A stretch of 64,000 nt of DNA from Kryptolebias marmoratus (taxonomy: Eukaryota; Chordata; Actinopteri; Cyprinodontiformes; Rivulidae), in NCBI RefSeq assembly GCF_001649575.2, contig NC_051437.1, positions 20,995,963-21,059,962 on the forward strand, written 5' to 3'. Shown piece by piece: positions 53,769 to 64,000 of this stretch. Position 1 is the first letter of the stretch. Every line of letters starts with the position of its first letter. The notes beneath the pieces are model-generated. The model saw only the letters and a list, made by a program, of their open reading frames with translations, was not told the DNA's origin and ran no database searches. Made by a program: the position numbers and the translations under genes.

Positions 53769-55581
53769 AGACAGTTTTGCAAGCTGGACACACACGAAAA
53801 TGCCATGATTTTTAAAACCATGAAGCTTGCTGGTCTCTTGGTTGCAACCATTTACCTTTTCAACTAGTCTTTCCTTGTCACAGCCCAGTGAACCCAGTAC
53901 ATTTGATGCTTTTTAAAAACTAAAAAAAACAAACAAAAAAACACCATTTGATAAAATTGTATTGCTTCACTTCAGTTTAAATGGCCATTTTATGTAAAAA
54001 TGGAAATGTATTTTGCAAATGCCAGAAACAGATTATGGAGCAGCAAAACAAATCTTTTTTTTTTTTTCATACATCCAGTTGTTGGTGTGAACAGCAAAAG
54101 TTTCAGTAGGCTTCAACAAATTTCTGCTTGTCTACAGTATTTGTGGCTTGTTTTGTTCTCTTTAAATAACTTAAATATAGTGGCAAATTGCATTATTCTG
54201 GCTTTTTTATCTTTTGGATTTGTGCGGTTTCTTTGCCTGGATGACAGTAAAGGGCCATTCACTAATCTTCCCTTTAAGTGATGGCTTAAATTCTTTAAAA
54301 GGTGTCTCAGAAAAATAAATTGTTAAACGCTGAAGATAAGCAGAGTTAATCAAAATGTGCCTGCATCAACTTTTTGTTTCAAAGTAAAAAATAATGCCAA
54401 CATACAAGTTAATGAGGTTCAATCGACAAAATATAAGTAGCAGGAAGGCAGAAAAAGAAGCGAGCTAAAACAAGGAACTGATGGAAGAAGTGGATAAGGT
54501 CAGATCTCTGTTTGAGAGTGACGAGCCTTTAAAGAGGAAAACTTGAACTTTGTGAGAAAAATAGTGTATAAAATCATAAGTGAGGAGCGCCGATGAGTAT
54601 TTGTCAGGTGTTAGTGACATTTAGTGTCAAAAAAACAAAAAAGTTGGGCAGAGAAAGAGCTTCTAAAAAGTCAGGGAAATTGTATTACCTGAGATGGTTT
54701 TAAAAAGAGAGGATTGTTGTTTTGATAGAAACATTTGTGTGTCAATCTGGCTTTTTTTTTCTTCAACTGCTGTTAAACTTGCATTTAGTTTATTGAGGCT
54801 TTTCGCCTCCTGGATCATCACCTGCACCCCTTGACTTTCTGAACGCATGGCTTCACAGAAGACTGACTGCTCTAACATATCCCCGGTCCTGTGCTAAACA
54901 CGTCTGTGTCAGCCTGGCTTTATCTGAATAACACCCTGTCATTAAACATTAGCACCTTCAGTGGATTTCTAATACGCACAAACCACTTTCTGTTGAATCT
55001 GTGTTAGATGGCACAAACAAAGCCGAGCATTCAGACTTTATTTTAGTGAGCTGATTCTTTTTGACTGCACTACATCCTGACGACATGCCTTCCTACACAA
55101 CAGGCTCAATTAGGAGCTCATAAAGTGTCAGAAACAGCCGTTTACATTTTCATTAGAAACACTTGTTGAAAAAGTGACGTTTCAGATGAAATGTCAGAAA
55201 CTGATTTCCAAGTAACATAACAGAGCAAAGCCTGCAGCTGTGCTGAAAGAAAACAATGCCATTAACATGCTTTGCCACTGTGGGAGCAAATAGGAAAAAA
55301 AAAAAAAAACAATCTCAGAGGACCTTTTGAAATGATTAAACTTCCATCATTTTGCACTGCCTTTGAGTAAAATCTGCTGTTTTAAGTGGCTGTCATTTAA
55401 TAAATAGATGTTTTATTTTGGGTTATGCTTTTTGGTTTTTGCAAAATTGCATCTGAAGTATTTAAGTATTTTTATATTTGTTATCAGTATGTGTTTAAGT
55501 ATCTACTGATTATTTGTCTTTTGTTATTACAGAACTTTTTAAATGTATAGTTATACATTATTTCATCGGGATAGTATTTAA

Positions 55582-56340
55582 AAAAAACCCCAATAATTTA
55601 TTTGTTCAAATTTTTTATGACAAATAGAAATATAACAGGCTGGATGGTCCCTCTCCTCTTTAGTATTGAGGGAGTCACGTCTATGGTCTCCAGAAAATAG
55701 TTTCAAATTTTGATTTGTTTGACCACAGTCCATTTTAAATGAGCTTTGGAGCAGAGAAGATGGCAGTGTTTCTGGATGGTATTCACATATCTCTTCTTCT
55801 TCGCATGATAGAGCTTTAACCAACATTTGTGGTTGGCACTGTGAGGAGTGTTGACAGTGATTTGTGGACGTGTTCCTGAGCCCATGCAGTGATGTCCAGA
55901 ATCAGATCTGTTTTAATGCAGTACCGCCCGAGGGCCCAAAGATCAGGCGCACCCAATACTGACTTTCAGTTTTGTCCTTTGGGAAGTTTTCTTCAGATTC
56001 TTGAAATTTTTTAATGATTGTTTGAACTGCAAATGATGGGGTATTCAGAATATTCTTCAAGCTGCTGCCAATTAACCTAATCAGTTGCAAAATGCTCTTC
56101 CATCTGTTTCTTATTGGTGGTGCTTACTTTTACAATCTTTTTGTTGCTCCTGTCCCAACTTTTTAGTTGTGTTGCCGCTGTCAAATTCAAAATTACCTTA
56201 AATTTTCTTTATCTTAAACATTGATGTGTTTACTATATTCCATTGTGAATAAAATATGGATTAATAAAACTTTCATATTGATGCGTTCTGATTTTATTTA
56301 TACTTTACACAATGTCCCAGCTTTTTTAGGAATTCGGTTT
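55582..56340 (-). mobile_element. Degraded DNA transposon (possibly Kolobok-like)
   Basis: The minus strand begins near 56340 with AAACCGAATTCC, then AAAAAAGCTGGGACATTGTG, then CCATATTTTATTCACAATGG. The far end carries AAACCCCAATAATTTATTTG on the plus strand. These resemble the inverted ends (ACCCCAATTCCAAAAAAGTTGGGAC type) of an abundant fish DNA transposon. Internal pieces, such as GCAGTACCGCCCGAGGGCCC and CAATTAACCTAATCAGTTGC, also fit my memory of it. Open frames on the minus strand are short and broken, so there is no functional transposase. The Kolobok assignment is a recollection and uncertain; that it is a repeat is much surer. Confidence 0.65.
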
Positions 56341-57503
56341 ACATCTCAGCTTCAATACATTGTTGAATGGGATGTCTGTTATGTTTCCAGTATAATTTAA
56401 AGCAAATGCAGCATGTTGTCAAAAAGATGAAAGTTTTATTACTGTTCAATTTCCTGATAGGAAATACTGTTCAGCTCTCCATCTTCTAAAAATGTTCAAC
56501 TCAAGAACAAATATGGTGTTAAAGTGGCTGTACTCAGACCATTTTAACCACTGTGGTGCTTGCAGGCACCTTTCCCTGCACTGTCAGGGACCCTAGCAAA
56601 TGGAACATATTTCATTTTCAGTATACAGAGGTGATGCGCTGGTTCTTTTCCTGGGTTCTGTGAAAATGACATTCACGCACTGCCAAAAGCCCGCTTATCT
56701 TTGGAATGGTGTCTCAAGTGGCAGCTCATTGTCTCCTGAGTTCTGACACCAACTAATAACATCTGAGCCTTGAACATTCAGCATGCTTTCATTACAATAT
56801 AACGTGACAATGAAGCATCTTGAGATCTGGGCTGGTTAATGTGGATGGTTACACACTGAGAGCCGACTCCCTGCAATCACACCCCAATCCATTAGCTCCA
56901 TTTATCTGCAGGATATTTATAGGGTACCTTGAATTGAGGTCTTGAGGCAGGTGAGGCGCGGGTGGAAAGCTCCATCCTGACTGGCAGTGATTAATGCATG
57001 AATATGTGAGCTTTATCTCAAGTCCGGCAGCTTTGGGACCAGTGAATGTCGGTGCAATTAAAGGCAAGTGGCAGATGTAAAAAAAAAAAAAAAAAAGCGA
57101 GGTATTGTGTCTATCTGCACATTACAGACTGAGCCAGGGCACATGGACAGTGTGGTGAGGGTTCCAGCAGCAGGGTCTATTCATTCCTTAATCACCTCCA
57201 CTACTCATTAAGGTCTCATTTTGTTCCACCCACTGCCTTTCCCTGTGCTGTGCCAGCAGATAAGGTAGAGCTGGCTGAGAAGAGAGAGGAGCTGGGGGAA
57301 CCCCATTAAAGAGTGACAGAAAAAAAAGAATGTGCAGAAGAAAAGGACAGTCGGCGTTGGAGTGATGGAGTCAATGAGCTCAGGAAGAGAACTCATGGTG
57401 AGGGAGCTGAAAGAAAAATATGTGAGATAGAGTGAGCAGCCCAACCATAAAATACAAACAATTAAGTCATCTCTAATAGAAAATGTAACATGTAGAACAT
57501 TAA

Positions 57504-58100
57504 AAAGATAGTTCAGATCTTTTTAAGTGAGGATCTGAGCAGAGGTTATGAAGTATTAGCATCTTACCCTTTGTAGATAGCTCTTTGAAGGACTTCAGTT
57601 TGGAGAAATAGATTTTAATTCTGATTGGAATGACAAGCTAATGGCTAGTCTGAGTGAGGTCAAAATCAAAGTAATTATCTGCCACCTTAAATCAAATCTA
57701 GTCGTTAAAATTCAAGAGGAGTTCATGTCAATGTTATTTTTTTTTACTTTTACATTGCTGTCAGTTTCAAACCACATGATTATTTATATTGAATTTTACG
57801 ATTATTTGCATTGCAAATAGCAGCAGCAGCTAACTGTAGCACTCCTGGTGCAAACTGGTGCACGTCCGTCAGGAATATAATAATATTTTTGGCGCAATAA
57901 CCATAACATTTTTTCAAAAAGATTGAAGTTGTTTAAAACTACACTTTGGTCTTAGCTTTGCTATGACTAGCCCTCAGCCCATCAGTCTGGACAGCATTAA
58001 AATTTATTCCTCCAGACTAAGGTTATTAAAATGCAACATTAGATCTTATTTGGTCATAACCTGTGCACAAAACCTTATTCAAAAGATTTGAACAAACCCT
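57504..58100. mobile_element. Long palindromic TTAA-flanked MITE (copy 2)
   Basis: TTAA at 57500-57503 and 58101-58104 brackets a 597-bp element. The left end AAAGATAGTTCAGATCTTTT pairs imperfectly with the right end AAAAGATTTGAACAAACCCT. Symmetry continues inward: GGTTATGA / TCATAACC, TTTGGAGAAATAGATTTTAAT / ATTAAAATTTATTCCTCCAGA, and GGCTAGTC / GACTAGCC. It is therefore an inverted-repeat element over nearly its full length, like the one at 17373, with related terminal bases. It has no coding capacity. The interior holds an AGCAGCAGC triplet run near 57821. Confidence 0.78.
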
Positions 58101-61100
58101 TTAAATTATGGGAAGTTTTGTGTTATAAACATATGGAGTTTAGCATAAAAAACAAAAAAAAAACTCAAGACAGTGAAGACCTTGTTCTTGTACAGTAGCT
58201 GGATACATTTCCAATTTTATCCAGTCATTATACTTCTTAATATAGCATGGGGGTCCTCTTTCTTTTATTTAATGGATTTATAAAACACCAAGTCCTTGCA
58301 TGAAATTACACAGTTATTATGTTCCATTACGAGTACAGTGGTGGGAGCTTTTCACAGACTGTTTCTGTGGATCACATAAACTGCTTAATATCATGGTGAC
58401 GTTAGCCATCATTACAGTTCTCATTTGATTGATCAATCCTTTCTCATGTCCAGAGCTTAAATAATATTTTATCAAAAGCCAGGAGGCTCACTGGCATACA
58501 GAATGTGTCTCTTGTTGCCAAAAGTGAACACTGCCTCATTAAAAGACAATTCATATTCAGGGGCCGGAGGTGGAATAAGCCAGAGGACTTTGTATTTTGT
58601 TCTCTTGTGTTGTTTGGTTGGGTTTGGATGCCAAAACTGGTCTGATTTGGACAACAAAGCTGGTAAAGTTCTACTTGGTGATGATTAGAAAAAAGGCTAT
58701 GGTGTAGCATTAAATGCACTCTGTCACAATGTAAATTGTGCTTACTGAAAACAAAGCAAAAAGATGCTTAGCGTTTTGCTGATTTACCAACGTGAAGTCC
58801 CTGACAAAGCAATCGTGAGGACAAACAGGAATCCTGTGTGCTTCTGTGAGCAAATATTAGGAAGAAGTCATCGTTTACAGTAATGTGCTTTAAGAAGCAA
58901 AAAGATTTAAAGGGACCTATTTTTACCAGGGAAATATCGATGAAAATAAACTCTGTCAAACTCAGAAAAAGTTTTTTCATCCGATTAGTTTCTCTAATTT
59001 TATGAAGCATCATTTGAAAGACAAGAATATTTCCCCATAAGATTGGGTTCTTTCAAAACATCTCAATAAAAACTGCAGCTTGAACAAAATTGTTCTCCAG
59101 GCTCAGTGAGGTTAAAGGAAGCTTGGCTGTTTCTGCGGTGAGCGAGAAAGCAGTATTTTCGGTTTTTTTATCTTCGCTGCCAGAAAGCACAACAGGGGGG
59201 AGTTTATTTGCAAAGATGCACTGAAGTTCTGTATGCAAGTTATCCTACAGCAGTGTGAAGGTGACTGAAACGCCCAGAGGGATCAGCAGTCACACAGAGG
59301 TCACTGAAGACATCTTATAGTGTCTTTATTTTTTTTTAATTAAAAGAAGCTTAGATTTTTTTTATTGAGTCAAAAAGTGTCAACAAAAACAAACAGCCTT
59401 TTCCAGGACTGCAAATACAGCCTGAAACGTAAGGCAGCAGGTTAGATAAGACAATCCTGAGTGACTGGAGTCATTCGTGACAAAATGCAAACGTAAACCT
59501 TTCAAATTCATGTTGAATTAGAAAACTTTTTCAGCGGATGGGTTGTTTAAGTTTCCACATTTTTTACTTACTCACAGCATTGACTTTAACTATGTGATGG
59601 ATAATAGTTGGGTTTTTGTGTCTTCATAAAACAATATTCCTGCTGGCTTATGAGGAAATGAGCAACAAACGGAAATAAGCTGGAAGCAGACAGAGGAAAT
59701 GATGCTCTTATCTCAAATCCTTAACAGATCACCTCAAACATGATTTATACAACAAGCAGAAGTAAAGCTTTATAGAAGGCATCGATCTCCTTCAAGATGC
59801 AGTGCAGCACACGGAGAACCAGAACAACAAAACAGATGATTGTTTTCTATATTTTCAGCCCATTACGCAAAGCAAGTTTGACTACAGTTAGCTGACCGGT
59901 TGTTTTTGACTAAAGAAGACAGACCTCATTCAACTTATTTTGTGAATTAAAAGAATATATATTCTGATGTAGGGACAGTGACATTTCTTTAAAAAGCCGT
60001 TGAAGAATGAGAGACAAGAGTCTGTCATTTTCCTCTTTCTGGCAGCTCATTGGTTTACTGCTGATAACGCATTGCTTCTTGATGTAACCATGCACTGTCC
60101 TGTAAATCTTTAATGCATAAAAAGCTGAAATCACACATTATGAAAACAATTACTTTTAGTTGTATTGCAAATCTTTCCTCTTAAGTTAGTATAGTATAGA
60201 TCTGTGAAAATGCTGATAAAATGTTTTTAAGTGAACCAAGATGTAGAAAAACATCCCAAAAATAGTCATAAATTGGTGAATTTGTTAGTATACGGAAATT
60301 CAGTAAATAAAACTCACTTGAGCTCGCATTTTTTATAATGCAGTCGATTTTCTCCGTATCAGCTTTTCCTCTCCTAAATCATCAAGCAGTCATTGTGGTT
60401 TTCTTCTTTCTTGGTACGTTTCCCTTTTCCCTTGAGTTTCCAAATATCTTTGAATGCCTGTCAAAAGGTACAAGGCCAGGAAGATAAAACATTTCTCAAA
60501 GCTACAGAGCCGCTCCAGCACCAAGAATCCAGAGAAATATTATGCGCAGAGATTTTCAACATTACTCAACAAAACTGTCAGGTGGGCCTTTGTTGCCCGA
60601 GGCTCCACTGTATTTGAAAATCATATATTTGTAAGGACAAAAAAAAATTATGCATGGTATGGTAAAAGGCTCTATTTTAGTCCTTTTAACACTTGCCCTA
60701 GGTGGGGACAGTCTGTCAGGCTTTTACTTTTAGACTTATATTGCCCATTAAAAAAAAGAAATAAGAAAAGAAAAAAGAGGTGGCTAATGCTGCCAGTATG
60801 ACAGCACAACCACCTAAAATTTCAGGTTTCAGACACATCTGTGCTCAATTACTGTGCGTAATTCAACCAGTAAAAGCATCTTAATAGGTGGGCGGTGGAA
60901 CGATGGCAGGAGGAAGCGAAAGAAGAGGTGGAGGAGAAGGAGGAGGCCAAAGGAGGGCAGAGAGTGAAGAATGAGCTGGAGGAGATGCATTTGACTAGAT
61001 TGTACATTTTTAAGGTTGTTACCACTGCAGCATCTTAAAGGCTGCAGGATGTTTAGCTGCTTTGCCATAAAAAGAAGTTATTCTCCAAATATTGGCAGTT

Positions 61101-61789
61101 GCCCTTTTATAAAACGGCTGTAAGTTAAATTGGGAGGACGGCAGAAGTTTGCTGCACATGTTGTTGTAGCTGAGCCATTTTAGCACATTTTTGTGAGCTG
61201 ACCTAAAGCAATTTATTCAAAATCCATTAAGTATGTGCCACAGGGTGAAAAGCATAAACTGCATTAGAAACCACTGAACATCACCAGAAATCAAATTAGA
61301 CTCTGGTCATAAAAATGCTAATATTTATGTGAGCCTGCAGTCACTGAGTTAGCTTAGTTTTGATCGTTAAAGCTTGTGTGTTTTTACTTTGACCAGGCCT
61401 TTGTGTTTCCTGGAAACAGTTGCTGTGTTAATGAATGGCAGATTATTTAATGTTAGGAGTGAGGGGTAATCATTTATTGTGTACTAAGGGAAATTTTGGG
61501 AAGTTGATTGAAATGGTGTGTGAGCGTTCAGTTTTTAAACCTATGGAATAGTTTTGTTTGCAAAAGACAATTTTTTAAACTTGAGTTTGACATGTTGTGT
61601 TTGTGCAGCTTAGGTTTCCACAAGCTTCTTCAATGTTCATCTTGTTTAGTTTTGTATGAACAATAAAATATACATATGATCTCACTGCCATATGCTCTTT
61701 TATGCAGTATGCTCCAACTCTCTCTTTTTGAATTTAAAAATCCCTTTGCCATCTATCAAGTTAACCCCTTGTTGTTTTTGTCGTTACAG

Positions 61790-61897
61790 ATTCCTCTCCC
61801 CACCATAAGCCGAAGCCACCAGCTACTGACCTCTGCTACAAGACTGAAATCAGCAGTCTCATGGATTTCAACTCTCCGGATGCCTCCCTTGACAAAG
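61790..61897 (+). CDS. kazn: Second kazrin-gene exon, 108 nt, phase 1-1
   Basis: The acceptor is very strong (TTGTTTTTGTCGTTACAG). The exon is 108 nt, exactly 36 codons, and starts and ends in phase 1. Joined to the G left over from 3752, it reads DSSPHHKPKPPATDLCYKTE, then ISSLMDFNSPDASLDK, with no stop. Phase 2 hits a stop almost at once and phase 0 stays open. The peptide is hydrophilic, Pro/Ser rich at first, then acidic, with no coiled-coil heptads; it looks like a linker after the N-terminal coil. I do not recall this segment in human kazrin, so it may be fish-specific or an alternative exon. The donor AAAG|GTACAA is weaker than consensus. Because its length is a multiple of three and its phases match, skipping it would keep the frame. 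Assignment to kazrin rests on strand, phase and the absence of another gene, not on recognised homology. Confidence 0.55.
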
Positions 61898-64000
61898 GTA
61901 CAACTGCTAGTTTTATTTAACAGAAGTGATTGGTGTAAAAATAGGTTTCCTGTGTTTGTGTCTCAGTCATCAGGGTTCAGAGGAATATTGCACTATGGTG
62001 GAATTGATATGCTTATGCTTGCAAATGTATACAGTATAATGTTAGATGATTGTAAGCACACAATATACATTTGCATCTTTAGTTTATGTTGTGTAAATCC
62101 ATACGAGTTGAGATGGTGGCAAAGTTGTTGAAATTATGCCAAGATTTTAGTATGGAGTGAGAAAAATGAGCAAACTCTCATCAAACTCACACCCTTCTTT
62201 GAATGTGCCAAACATTACAGGTTCTACTAATTTGCTTTATTGCATTTACAATTGTATTTTAAACAGAAAACAAGGTTTCATAAGTAATTAAATGTGTTAG
62301 GTAGTGTATAGTATTATAAATTGTGTACCTCTCTCTAAAACGGTTTACATTTGATTAAATTATCACCCAGTGTAGACGTATTAATGATGACATGATATAT
62401 AGTCACTTGTGTGCGGTGTGCTCAGTTACTTGCCAAGAACCATTCCAAAAAGCAGCCCATAAACTTTAAAGACTGTATTTATTTCCGCGTCTCTTATCTG
62501 GCTGGGTGGTCTGACCGGTCTTAGGCGAGCGTCATAAGCTCCTCAGACAAAATACAGTTACGGTTGTCTGTGATCTGGTTCCATGTTGCAGTGCATGTTT
62601 ATGCCAAAATTTGCTTTTAGAGAGAATTGATGATGCTAACCAATGCACCAGTACAAAACTGTCTCTTTAACAGTGTTTCCTGTAGGGTTGCCAGCTGCAG
62701 CATAGACCTACAGCGTCACCCAGGCAGCCCGTGGAGACCCTGTCCTCATTAATTCCCCGCTTAGGGGTCTGTTTGTTTTCTTTTCTGATGCTGTGATGAT
62801 ACTAAGAGGACACTTAAATAACCCTCATTTCCCAAAAAAGGGAACAAACTGTTACTAATAGTGGCAGTGGTGGAGTATAACCGAGTACATTACTTTAAGT
62901 TCTGAAGGTAAAGACAAGTTTAATGTGCATGTTATATTTTTACTTTTTCTGTTCATGTCACACTTTGAATTTTACATGTTTCCATTTGGATTCAGACGTA
63001 CTGCTCTCCAGCATTAGCCTGCCTGCGCATTAGGTCTTCACTCGCTTTCCTGGGTGCTAAAAATGTGCAGACTCAGGAAAAACACATACACACACAAAAC
63101 CCCTGCAGTGGCCAAGGCCACATATATATCACTACAAGTTTCATCAGAATGAGAACAGGCAACTGAGGGTGATGTTATCAGCAAATTCATCTCAGTTCTG
63201 CAGCAAAAGAGAGACAGGCAAGGAGAGCAGAAACAAACGCAAGCAGCAGGCATTGGATCATTAGTGAGACGTGCTGCTTCCGCACATTAGGTGGCTATGA
63301 TGTCACAGGCCTGGTGAAGCTGGGTGCTAGCTTAAATAAAAGGTCAAAGCGAAAAAAGTCAAACAGGGCTCCTGGAGGACAACAAAGGGATTTTAAAGAA
63401 GATGATGACAAAAAGGGATAAACAGAGGAAAAAATAGTGTTGAAGAGCACCGTGAAGAGGAGAAAAGCAAGGTTGCTCAAGGACTTTATTGTCTGTATTC
63501 AGTGTGTGTTCTGAGGGAGAATTATTCAGAGAAGAAAGAAAAGTAGAGATAAAAAAGCACAAAAGAAAGGAAGAACATGCATGTGCGGGGGGGGCAGTAA
63601 ATGTGCAGAGTGGTCTCTGCCAAGTATTTCAATTTTTCCTCGCGTACTGACACTTTTCAGAACACCTGCCCCCATCAAAGCCCTCTCATAGCCACTGAGA
63701 GAGTGGCAGTTAAATTTCTTCAAGCAGCTAAATCAATGCCTCTCCACTGTAATTTACACACGTCTTAAATAGCTACTCAGGGATGCCTGGACAGGATTGT
63801 TACAGTTGACGTGGCACTGACTCATCTAATTTAATTATACCAGAAAGTGAAACTGGAGAGGACAATGATATATTAGTTATGGAAAGATGGCAAGAGTATG
63901 GTCACATTATTTAAAAATTTTGGAAGAGTTTTGGCAGCAGTTTGCTTTAGTACCAAAGTACAAAGAAGGGCAAAAGCACAAATGACTTGTTACAGTGAGC
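61898..64000 (+). other. Downstream kazrin intron (partial)
   Basis: This stretch begins with the GT donor at 61898. I see no further exon with acceptor, donor and compatible phase on the plus strand, and none of the kazrin coiled-coil or SAM-domain words. It holds AT-rich unique sequence, a G run near 63590, and a purine-rich stretch from about 63360 to 63570 that creates spurious minus-strand frames rich in Leu, Phe and Ser. The next exon lies beyond the window. Confidence 0.55.

Larger units (their letters stand above)
3753..61789 (+). other. Large kazrin intron (about 58 kb)
   Basis: The GT at 3753 and AG at 61788-61789 join the two recognised exons in frame, giving an intron of 58,037 bases. 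Long 5' introns are characteristic of KAZN in vertebrates. By block: 3.75-5.8 kb nothing recognised; 5.8-6.05 kb possible transposon remnant; 6.1-11.1 kb AT-rich, nothing recognised; 11.15-11.95 kb GC-rich island and MITE; 12-17.3 kb nothing recognised; 17.37-18.07 kb palindromic MITE; 18.1-20.3 kb nothing firm; 20.4-22.65 kb duplicated 55-mer and hairpin; 25.4 kb MITE end; 27.2-27.56 kb LINE tail; 28-34.3 kb mostly unique, with a CA tract at 28.9 kb and an ATTA-rich block at 33.5 kb; 34.3 kb AT microsatellite; 36.16-36.45 kb LINE tail; 36.5-50.6 kb unique AT-rich DNA with no recognisable exon; 50.6 kb C/A homopolymers; 53.66-53.77 kb MITE; 55.6-56.3 kb DNA transposon; 56.8-57.1 kb possible conserved block; 57.5-58.1 kb MITE; 58.1-61.8 kb nothing recognised. 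Alternative first exons of kazrin isoforms could hide here, but I could not identify one. Confidence 0.65.

Noticed and set aside
61676..62131. 151-codon plus-strand open frame covering the second kazrin exon
   Set aside because: It reads the exon in phase 0 and runs through both splice sites into the introns. The phase-1 reading joins correctly to the upstream exon.
1..64000. tRNA genes, rRNA, CRISPR arrays, bacterial operons, viral genes
   Set aside because: No A-box/B-box pairs, regularly spaced repeats, ribosome binding sites or recognisable viral proteins were found on either strand.

Overview
This window looks like intronic, protein-coding-gene-poor DNA from a ray-finned (probably percomorph teleost) fish. 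The evidence is AT-rich sequence with no long ORFs, vertebrate-type GT-AG splice sites, and several degraded repeat families typical of fish genomes: LINE 3' tails ending in (ATGG)n, TTAA-flanked palindromic MITEs, a TA-flanked MITE and an 'ACCCCAAT...CCCAGCTTTTTT' type DNA transposon. There are no bacterial, viral, CRISPR or operon features, and I found no tRNA or rRNA gene.

One gene explains the layout. A 190-nt exon at 3563-3752 (+) encodes the N-terminal coiled coil of kazrin (KAZN), a cytoplasmic adaptor of cell junctions and endosomes with C-terminal SAM domains. About 58 kb downstream, a 108-nt exon at 61790-61897 (+) has a strong acceptor and exactly the phase (1-1) needed to continue the first exon's reading frame. 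Everything between them is a single large intron, 3753-61789. Bases 1-3562 and 61898-64000 are flanking introns, or upstream sequence in the first case if 3563 is not a true acceptor. The SAM-domain exons and the upstream exon lie outside the window.

Layout: 1-3562 upstream intron with an old LINE tail and a CA-rich tract; 3563-3752 kazrin exon; 5.8-6.05 kb possible DNA transposon remnant; 11.15-11.4 kb GC-rich island beside a TA-flanked MITE at 11.70-11.95 kb; 17.37-18.07 kb a 701-bp palindromic MITE; 20.4-22.6 kb a pair of identical 55-bp segments and a perfect 18-bp hairpin; 25.4 kb one end of a related MITE; 27.2-27.56 and 36.16-36.45 kb LINE tails; 34.3 kb a compound AT microsatellite; 50.6 kb a poly-C/poly-A tract containing the only N; 53.66-53.77 kb a small MITE filled by a TC microsatellite; 55.6-56.3 kb a degraded DNA transposon; 57.5-58.1 kb a second palindromic TTAA MITE; 61.79-61.90 kb the second kazrin exon.

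I see no evidence for an undescribed gene system. The observations most worth checking are the second, symmetric kazrin exon, which I do not recall from human kazrin; the exact 55-bp dispersed duplication, whose second copy is flanked by 12-bp direct repeats; the family of long palindromic TTAA elements; and two possible conserved regulatory blocks in the large intron.
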